Assembly (NCBI GenBank): GCA_049700455.1
Contig: JBNAVJ010000021.1
Span: forward strand, 1 to 5,046
From: JBNAVJ01 sp049700455
GTDB lineage: Bacteria; Bacteroidota; Ignavibacteria; Tepidaquicellales; Tepidaquicellaceae
Direction of reading: 5' to 3'
Length of the DNA stretch: 5,046 nucleotides
Below, one piece after another: positions 1-5,046 of the stretch. The position numbers and the translations under genes are program-made. Below the pieces are notes generated by a model. It searched no databases, was not told the origin of the DNA, and saw nothing but the letters and a program-made list of their open reading frames with translations. Position 1 is the first letter of the stretch. Every line of letters begins with the position of its first letter.

Positions 1-498
1 ACATCCTGGAGCGCCTTATAAAATTTTTGTTCTTTGGTCATAGTATAAGTCTGATAGCTTATTTTAACATAAATCTTTTTATCTTTAAAGCCATAAAAAC
101 TCCCAACTAAATAAATATCTCCCTTTAGTTTCAATGATTATTTTATATAGGATTTCTTATCCTGCAAAAGAAGTTTATAGTATTTATCTACAGAATTCGC
201 TACAGATAGAAAGCTCTATAGAGACACTAAAAATAAAGAGGTTAAGACAAAACACTCTCTTAAGGAACATATCTTTAATTTAAAATCTTCGACTTTATTT
301 CTGACAGCTGTTGCAACAACACTAAAAAAATAAAGTTAAACTACCCGCTTTTATAACTAATATTAAAGTAGCAAAGGAGAGCATAACCACCAATGATTCT
401 GTTCCTACAGGAGTCATCCACGAAACCATTCGTATTTTCTCTTGTGTAACTAAACAAAAAAATCTTACCTTTTTTCTGATGGGGGATTTTTTAGAAAT
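1..498 (-). pseudogene. Broken gene for a two-helix membrane protein, 3' end off the window
   Basis: I do not recognise the family. Read on the minus strand from about 498, the frame gives 58 codons up to a TAG at 322-324, which lies right after seven T. Dropping one T moves into a frame that continues to the window edge, crossing a TAG at 216-218 and a TAA at 138-140. The joined product is about 165 residues. It has a Lys/Arg-rich start (SKKSPIRKK), a hydrophobic helix at residues 35-58 (SLVVMLSFATLILVIKAG), a second at about 81-98, and a soluble part (GDIYLVGSFYGFKDKKIYV, then KEQKFYKALQD). The first codon here is ATT, perhaps a mutated start; an in-frame ATG lies at 427-429. A second possible start, ATG at 268-270, begins a signal-like stretch (MFLKRVFCLNLFIFS) in another frame and would need its own shift. 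The gene follows the 1673-561 pseudogene by about 62 bp on the same strand, suggesting a former operon. That this strand was coding is fairly clear from the residue pattern; the exact start and the function are not. Confidence 0.55.
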
Positions 499-560
499 TT
501 ATGATAATTAAAATTTCTATGAGTATCCTTTATGTTATCTCATCAGGTGATATAATGTTT

Positions 561-1673
561 CTACTTTCTATTTATAAATCGCACAAAAAACTCCCCCTCC
601 ATATAATTATTATCTACCGGTCCAACCCATTCAAATAGCAAATCAATGGAGTTCCTATTTGCATCATAGCCACTGACTTTTAAATAATGAACATCTTCAA
701 GATATACTTCCTTTCCGGAAGCATTACGGCCAGCTATTGAGGAAACAAAAGTAATAACCGTTTTACCGCTCAAATATTTTTAAAAATTTGGTGTTAGGAT
801 AAGTGCTTCTGCAGAAATTTTGCCTAATGGCATCAGAAAATATTTTTTTACAATATTTTTATTGCTCTTTAAATAGTAATCAGTAAAATCCTCTAAAAAA
901 GTTTTCATTTCATAACCGATAAGGTAATCGGAAGTTATAGCTAAATACGGAACTGGTGAAGAAAGAATTCCCTGTTCAACTTGAATTATAAACTCTTTAT
1001 CTTTTGCATTTAGATTTTCAGCATCAATTATTTTAATATAATCAAATTCAGGAGTGGGTTTTTTCTCTCAGGGAAATTTTTGATATAGAGAAAAAAGAGT
1101 GTTTTTCCCGCGTGTTTTCCATAAAGTCAAAAATAAATCAGTAACAAGATTCATAATTTCACGATTCCTGCTATCTAAATCAAAACCAAACATTCCTCCC
1201 TCCAGAGAAATAGCTATTTCATTCAGGAAATACTCAGCAGGATAAAGTTTTAAAACCTCATTTCTATTTATACCTGATACAAAAACAGAGAAACTGGTTT
1301 TATAATCCTTTGAATAAATATTTAACTGTGTTGCACTTTCATCAGCTGAAATTTTTGCTTGATATTCCTGATTTAAATCAATCATTTGTTTCCTACCCTT
1401 TCCAACCTGAAACATTAAAAGTTCACCATTTAATTCTATCTCTCCAAAATTTCTCTTCTTATCAAAAGCCATCAATTTAAGATAAAAAGGATATGTTACA
1501 ATAGATAAAATCAGTGCCAGAACAAAACTTATAATAAAACTTTAAAAAAATAGAAGATTGCTCTCAGTTAAAAAGCCTACCACCATTGGAATACCAAACA
1601 AAACAGTTAAAAACTACAGGGTTGGAAAAATTACAACATACCAACCGCTTTTGTATTTTGTTGTTACTTTCAT
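561..1673 (-). pseudogene. Membrane protein gene with four in-frame premature stops
   Basis: Starting at ATG 1671-1673 (MKVTTKYKSGWYVV), one reading frame runs 370 codons to a TAG at 561-563. It is interrupted by TAG at 1614-1616 (codon 20), TAA at 1542-1544 (codon 44), TGA at 1068-1070 (codon 202) and TAA at 780-782 (codon 298). No frameshift is needed to join the five pieces, and the longest pieces (codons 45-201, 203-297 and 299-370) look like normal protein. The predicted protein has two hydrophobic helices near the N-terminus (about residues 12-34 and 45-62, the latter FIISFVLALILSIVTYPF). A soluble domain of roughly 300 residues follows, with segments such as MFGFDLDSRNREIMNLVTDL and VPYLAITSDYLIGYEMKTF. 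I do not recognise the family. Each stop is one C-to-T or G-to-A step from Gln, Trp or Arg, as expected of decay by substitution. The intact neighbour ends in TAA and uses TGG for Trp, which argues against code reassignment. Sequencing or assembly error is a less likely alternative. Confidence 0.75.
1059..1096. repeat. 10-bp inverted repeat beside the premature TGA
   Basis: The arms TTTTTTCTCT (1059-1068) and AGAGAAAAAA (1087-1096) are perfectly complementary around an 18-nt loop. The TGA that interrupts the membrane-protein pseudogene (1068-1070) sits at the inner edge of one arm. The arms are mostly A/T and lie inside coding sequence, so chance is a reasonable explanation. A weak RNA hairpin is possible. 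Confidence 0.4.
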
Positions 1674-1754
1674 AAAATCTATCTTCAGAATAATATATTT
1701 ATTTAAGATATAACCTACAACTTTGATTTTTTAAATTATCACTTATTATGAAAA

Positions 1755-1988
1755 ATGAAAATATTAAATATTGGGGCTATTTTAAAAAATAACAGCCGAC
1801 CTACAATCCAAAAAGAGTTGAATATGAATAGTAATTGTATAACTAAAATTTTCTCATCTAATAATTTATACAGCTATGAGGTTGCTATTTCTTAAAATGC
1901 CTGTGTTCAACAGAGATTTACTCCAGAAGCAGGACCGACACAGGAGGTAATAATTTCCACCGGCAGAAATGTTTGTCTTACATTTTAG
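1755..1988 (+). pseudogene. Possible remnant of a small gene with one internal stop
   Basis: An ATG at 1755 opens 46 codons (MKILNIGAILKNNSRPT at the start) to TAA at 1893-1895. The same frame then stays open for another 30 codons (including FTPEAGPTQEVIISTGRN) to TAG at 1986-1988. The pattern of a preserved frame broken by a single stop resembles the two pseudogenes to the left. The support is weak: the product matches no family I know, there is no clear ribosome binding site, and over the second half other frames on both strands are also open (for example ATG 1876-1878, which reads MRLLFLKMPVFNRDL). It may instead be noncoding sequence or part of a dispersed repeat. Confidence 0.22.
1900..1944. 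repeat. GC-richer pocket with a 7-bp inverted repeat
   Basis: CCTGTGT at 1900-1906 is the exact reverse complement of ACACAGG at 1938-1944, with a 31-nt loop. The stretch 1900-1970 is about 46% G+C by direct count, clearly above its surroundings. A stem at the base of a GC-richer block in an AT-rich spacer could mark a structured RNA or a dispersed intergenic repeat. There is no T run after it, so it is not a normal terminator. I cannot assign it to a known RNA family. Confidence 0.3.
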
Positions 1989-2051
1989 TATTACACTGAC
2001 ATATCGTTTGTAATCTCTTATATGTTTAATTAAGTATTGATAATGAAAATA

Positions 2052-2059
2052 TATATTTG
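2052..2059 (+). promoter_or_regulatory. Candidate Bacteroidota-type -7 promoter box
   Basis: TATATTTG matches the TAxxTTTG -7 consensus known for the primary sigma factor of Bacteroidota. It lies 118 bp before the start codon of the propeller gene. The upstream -33 element (consensus TTTG or TTG) is poor: only TTTA at 2025-2028, 23 bp away, or TTG at 2037-2039, which is too close. In sequence this AT-rich the match could be chance. Confidence 0.3.
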
Positions 2060-2177
2060 TAACTTTATTAAGTGATTATAAAAATAATGAAGGGGGTAAA
2101 GGGTTGTGGTAAAGCTCTTAATGAATTTATGTTTTTATCAAACAATTTTATTCTTTAAACTTTAAATCAACTCAGTT

Positions 2178-4343
2178 ATGAAAAGAGTAAATATTTTTAC
2201 CACTTTGATTTTTTTCATTCTGTTACTATCTACATCCAAACCTCAAAGTACTTACTGGATACCAACCAATGGGCCCTACGGAGGAAATATAAGAACTTTT
2301 GTTAAAGATTCTCTTAACAGACTTTTTATTGGAACAGGAGGAGGTGGTATTTATTACACTACAGACGCAGGAAATAATTGGGTAAACGCAAGTAACGGAT
2401 TGACTGCCGGTACAATGGAAACAAGAATAAACTGTTTAACAATTGATTCTACTAATTTTCTCTATGTCGGCACAGCACGTGGGCTATTTCGCTCAACTAA
2501 TGGAGGAGTATCCTGGGAGAAAATCACCTATTTTACCACAAATGAAATTTATTCAATGGTAGTAACTGCCGACAACAGGCTTTTTGTTTCCACATTAAAT
2601 ACAATCTGGGTTTCAACTGATAATGGGCTGAACTGGAACACCTCAGCAGGAGGCCTTCCAAACTCAACTTATTCTAATCTATGTGTTGCTCCAAACTCCT
2701 TTATTTATGCATCAACATACCCCACAGGCGTTGTTCGTTCAACTGATGGTGGTGCTAACTGGACTGCTGTTAATAGCGGTTTACCCGGAAATTCTATCGG
2801 AGCACTCATTGCAACAGCAAACAATTACCTTTTCGCAGGGGTATCAGGTCAGGGAATTTACTTTTCAACAAACAATGGTGACAGCTGGTCTGCCGCAAAT
2901 TCAGGTCTAACAAATATGTATGTAAATGGGTTTGGAGCTCTTAATAACATTTTGTTTGCAGGTACTAACAATGGCATTTTCAGAAGCACTAATTACGGTG
3001 CAAACTGGGTCGCTGTCAATAATGGCTTTTCAGCACCGTACACAGGTTGCCGCCGTTTTGAATTTTTGTCTCCAAATATAGTATTTGCTGGTACCGCTGC
3101 GCTTGGAGTTCTGAAATCTACCAATATGGGGGATCAGTGGTATGTTTCTTCAAAAGGTATTAATGCTTCTATTACAAAATCAATAGGGGTTGACTTCCTG
3201 AATAATATCTGGGTTGCAATAACTGGCGGGATATTCAAATCTACAGATTATGGAACAACATTCTTTAAATCTGATTCCGGCATTACAAATACTCATTTGA
3301 ATGTAATCAGGATACATCCAGATGGTTACCTGTATGCTGGCACTTTTCCTATGAGTGGAACTCCGCTTAGCGGTGTCTTTCGCTCCACCAATAACGGGAT
3401 AAGCTGGACAGTGGCAATGAATGGTTTTACTTATCAATATAACAATGTTCTTGACTTTGCTTTTGACACAAGCGGGTATATCTATGCAGCTACAAATGAC
3501 AATGTTTATAAGTCTACTAACTTTGGTAACAATTGGTTCAGAGCAAATACAGGTATTACAACCAGCCAGATTTATTCGATAGCAGTTAGCAGAAAAAATA
3601 ATTATGTATATGCAGGAACTTTTGGTGCAGGAATATTTCGTTCAAAAGACAATGGAGCAAACTGGTCACCAATAAACAATGGCTTAACAGCCACACAAAT
3701 TATGTCTCTGGAAATTGACTCAAACGGATACATATTTGCGGGTACAAATGGTCAGGGCGTATTCAGGTCAAAAAACGATGGTGATAACTGGGAACAGGTA
3801 CTCGGTGCCGGCTTAACCCTTCAGGCATGGAAAGTAGCAATAAATAAGAGAGGATACATTTTTACTGGAATTGTAGGAGGGTTGATAGTAAATCTTGGCA
3901 TATGGCTTTCAACAAATGAAGGTGACAACTGGGTGCAAATCAGTAGCGGAATTATGGACCCCTTCATAGATGCTATTTCCTTTGATTCTTTAGATAATGG
4001 TTATATTGGAAGTCTTGGCAGCGGAACGTATAAGAGTTCCGGCACAACTCCTGTGAAAACTAAAACTTTTGAAATACCTAAAACATTTTCACTTGAACAG
4101 AATTTCCCAAACCCATTTAACCCAACTACAACAATAAGATACTCACTTGCAAAAGATGGATTTGTAAGTTTAAAGATTTATAACACGCTCGGACAGGTCA
4201 TTGAAATACTTGTTAATAACTTTCAAGTTGCAGGATATTATCAATATATATTCAATGGTTCACGTTTCCCATCAGGTGTATATTTTTGTAGACTTGAAAC
4301 AGGTAATTACACAGAAACTCGTCGTATGGTTCTGGCAAAATAA
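2178..4343 (+). CDS. T9SS-exported Asp-box (BNR/sortilin-like) beta-propeller protein
   Basis: The 721-residue product starts with a Sec signal peptide (charged MKR, hydrophobic IFTTLIFFILLLS, cleavage likely near residues 20-24). Thirteen Asp-box motifs of the form S-T/K-N/D-x-G-x-x-W follow, beginning at residues 61, 106, 146, 188, 230, 270, 314, 355 (Phe for Trp), 403, 446, 489, 531 and 578. A degenerate fourteenth lies near 618. Spacing is 40-48 residues, each unit being one propeller blade (for example LFAGTNNGIFRSTNYGANW). Fourteen blades would make two seven-bladed propellers, as in GH74 xyloglucanases and related proteins; I see no evidence for catalytic residues, so binding or adhesion is as likely as hydrolysis. 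Residues 637-721 are a type A T9SS sorting domain (NFPNPFNPTTTIRYS, SGVYFCRLETGNYTE, ending RRMVLAK), which directs outer-membrane export and is usually removed or replaced by an anchor. An in-frame TAA at 2163-2165 fixes ATG 2178 as the first start. There is no Shine-Dalgarno sequence, as is usual in this phylum. The gene is intact and appears to be transcribed alone. Confidence 0.93.
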   Translation: MKRVNIFTTLIFFILLLSTSKPQSTYWIPTNGPYGGNIRTFVKDSLNRLFIGTGGGGIYYTTDAGNNWVNASNGLTAGTMETRINCLTIDSTNFLYVGTARGLFRSTNGGVSWEKITYFTTNEIYSMVVTADNRLFVSTLNTIWVSTDNGLNWNTSAGGLPNSTYSNLCVAPNSFIYASTYPTGVVRSTDGGANWTAVNSGLPGNSIGALIATANNYLFAGVSGQGIYFSTNNGDSWSAANSGLTNMYVNGFGALNNILFAGTNNGIFRSTNYGANWVAVNNGFSAPYTGCRRFEFLSPNIVFAGTAALGVLKSTNMGDQWYVSSKGINASITKSIGVDFLNNIWVAITGGIFKSTDYGTTFFKSDSGITNTHLNVIRIHPDGYLYAGTFPMSGTPLSGVFRSTNNGISWTVAMNGFTYQYNNVLDFAFDTSGYIYAATNDNVYKSTNFGNNWFRANTGITTSQIYSIAVSRKNNYVYAGTFGAGIFRSKDNGANWSPINNGLTATQIMSLEIDSNGYIFAGTNGQGVFRSKNDGDNWEQVLGAGLTLQAWKVAINKRGYIFTGIVGGLIVNLGIWLSTNEGDNWVQISSGIMDPFIDAISFDSLDNGYIGSLGSGTYKSSGTTPVKTKTFEIPKTFSLEQNFPNPFNPTTTIRYSLAKDGFVSLKIYNTLGQVIEILVNNFQVAGYYQYIFNGSRFPSGVYFCRLETGNYTETRRMVLAK

Positions 4344-4756
4344 TCTTGCTAATGAAAAATGATAGTTAGATAGAAAGTACCATAAAAGACACAGAAAAAA
4401 ACAAAGTATAAATATTCATAACTGATTTTGCTATATCCGGTAGCACCTCTGGAATTGAAAGGTCATCTGAACACAGTTGACTCATAATAAAATGTAATCG
4501 TAATAGTAGCAAATTCTGCTTTGCTTGCTTTGTAGCAACTTTATATCTTCCTTTTATTTGTTGTAAATATTTTTTTCAGCTTCTTACTCATAATTAACCA
4601 TAATTTTTCTCTATTATTACAGTTACATTAATTATGGTTCAACGACCTATTTTTTACTTAACTGATGATTATCTTTTTTATGAGACAATGCATTCAGAAT
4701 TAAAAATTATTTCAATTTCTCTTTCGTCCCTGAGTATATTTTATTTTTAGATTCTT
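4344..4756. other. Spacer between convergent genes, no convincing gene
   Basis: This 413-bp AT-rich stretch lies between the stops of the two T9SS cargo genes. Two very short frames were seen. One is on the minus strand at 4366-4485 (39 codons, hydrophobic end LFFSVSFMVLSI; the frame is open back to about 4575). The other is on the plus strand at 4634-4750 (38 codons, starting MVQRPIFYLTDDYLF). Neither has a ribosome binding site or a family I recognise, and they could be chance or worn remnants. A small hairpin (AGCAAA 4508-4513 with TTTGCT 4520-4525) and the inverted repeat at 4596-4639 are the only structures. No classical GC-rich terminator with a T run is visible for either gene. Confidence 0.6.
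4596..4639. repeat. 10-bp perfect inverted repeat in the convergent spacer
   Basis: AACCATAATT (4596-4605) is the exact reverse complement of AATTATGGTT (4630-4639), with a 24-nt loop. It sits between two converging genes, where a shared terminator would be expected. However, the stem is AT-rich and no T run follows directly on either strand (the nearest, TTTTTT, begins about 12 nt later on the plus strand). It could be a weak terminator, a protein binding site or chance. Confidence 0.4.
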
Positions 4757-5046
4757 TCATTTCATCAAAATCATTTTAATTTGTTGTCTGTAATTTCCAA
4801 CTCTTATTTGGGCTATGTAAACTCCACTTGAAATACCTTGAGCATTAAAAACAACTGAATGACCTCCAGCGACCATTTCTTCATCCACCAGCGTCGCCAG
4901 TTCTCTGCCAAGCACATCAAAGACTTTGAGTGTCACGTGCAAATGTTGAGGAATCGAAAAGCGAATTGTTGTACTTGGGTTGAATGGATTAGGATAATTC
5001 TGATACAAATAAATATTAGAAGGTATTTCTGCTCTTGGGTCAACAA
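4757..5046 (-). CDS. C-terminus of a second T9SS cargo protein, 5' end off the window
   Basis: The minus-strand frame is open from the right edge to TGA at 4757-4759, showing 95 residues. These are a complete type A T9SS sorting domain: a linker (VDPRAEIPSNIYL), then YQNYPNPFNPSTTIRFSIP, VTLKVFDVLGRELATLVDEE, SSGVYIAQIRVGNYR and the end KMILMK. The domain directs the protein across the outer membrane; the functional part lies upstream, outside the window, so the protein's role is unknown. A TTG at 5006-5008 could be mistaken for a start, but it sits inside the sorting-domain motif and the frame continues upstream of it, so the gene is partial rather than a small standalone ORF. The domain aligns without gaps to that of the convergent propeller protein, 35 of 81 positions identical by my count. 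Its base composition is noticeably richer in G+C than the rest of the window. Confidence 0.9.
   Translation of the reverse strand, partial: VDPRAEIPSNIYLYQNYPNPFNPSTTIRFSIPQHLHVTLKVFDVLGRELATLVDEEMVAGGHSVVFNAQGISSGVYIAQIRVGNYRQQIKMILMK

Larger units (their letters stand above)
1674..2177. other. Spacer between divergent genes
   Basis: This 504-bp stretch separates the start of the minus-strand pseudogene from the start of the plus-strand propeller gene, so it should hold promoters for both directions. It is mostly very AT-rich. It contains a possible remnant ORF, a GC-richer pocket around 1900-1970 and a TATATTTG box, each listed separately. A short G-rich run (GGGGG at 2092-2096, GGG at 2101-2103) lies in the presumed leader of the propeller gene. 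For the minus-strand gene, a TTG (about 1720) followed 20 nt later by TATATT is at best a very weak promoter candidate. No tRNA or other known RNA was recognised. Confidence 0.6.

Noticed and set aside
181..510. Plus-strand frames joined by a shift at the A7 run (for example SLKEHIFNLKSSTLFLTAV), giving about 110 codons
   Set aside because: They lie opposite the minus-strand membrane-protein pseudogene, whose translation has clearer helices and a longer continuous sense; these are best explained as antisense shadows.
1068..1070. Selenocysteine or reassigned TGA in the membrane-protein gene
   Set aside because: The same gene also has in-frame TAG and TAA stops, other genes here use TGA and TAA as normal stops, and no SECIS-like hairpin lies directly downstream.
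1775..1797. Imperfect hairpin GGCT...AGCC with A/T arms as a terminator
   Set aside because: Only four GC-rich pairs, with mismatches in the rest and no following T run; too weak to call.
2121..2165. 14-codon leader peptide (MNLCFYQTILFFKL) ahead of the propeller gene
   Set aside because: It is in frame with the gene and ends 12 bases before its ATG, but it has no well-spaced ribosome binding site and no regulatory motif; such a short frame is expected by chance.
2683..2910. 75-codon plus-strand frame inside the propeller gene
   Set aside because: It overlaps the strongly supported 721-residue protein in another frame and has low-complexity, unprotein-like sequence.
3180..3437. 85-codon minus-strand frame inside the propeller gene
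   Set aside because: It lies antisense to Asp-box coding sequence; its Cys- and His-rich product is typical of a shadow frame.

Overview
The window is AT-rich and looks like a chromosomal segment from the Bacteroidota/Chlorobiota (FCB) group, most likely an Ignavibacteria-like bacterium. The main evidence is two genes that end in type A C-terminal sorting domains of the type IX secretion system (T9SS). Both carry the 'NPFNPxTTIR' signature typical of that lineage. The lack of a clear Shine-Dalgarno sequence before the large gene and a TAxxTTTG-like promoter box also fit. The exact taxon is inference.

Left part (1-1673, minus strand): two adjacent genes for membrane proteins of unknown function, both broken. 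The upstream one (1673 to 561) reads as one uninterrupted frame of 370 residues if four premature stops (TAG, TAA, TGA, TAA) are ignored; no frameshift is needed. The next one (about 498 to beyond base 1) needs one +1 shift at a run of seven T and contains two further premature stops. Only fragments of these show up as open reading frames, so the region looks empty unless read across the stops. Together they look like a decaying two-gene operon.

Middle (1674-2177): the spacer between divergent genes. It holds a weak possible remnant ORF (1755-1988), a GC-richer pocket with a 7-bp inverted repeat, and a candidate promoter for the large gene.

Right part: an intact 721-residue exported protein (2178-4343, plus strand) with a signal peptide, fourteen Asp-box-type propeller repeats and a T9SS sorting domain. 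After a 413-bp spacer with no convincing gene comes the C-terminus of a second T9SS cargo protein (minus strand, entering from the right edge). The two cargo genes converge and their sorting domains align without gaps. Both products are expected to cross the inner membrane by Sec and the outer membrane by T9SS, ending up on the cell surface or outside the cell. No RNA gene, insertion sequence or CRISPR array was recognised.
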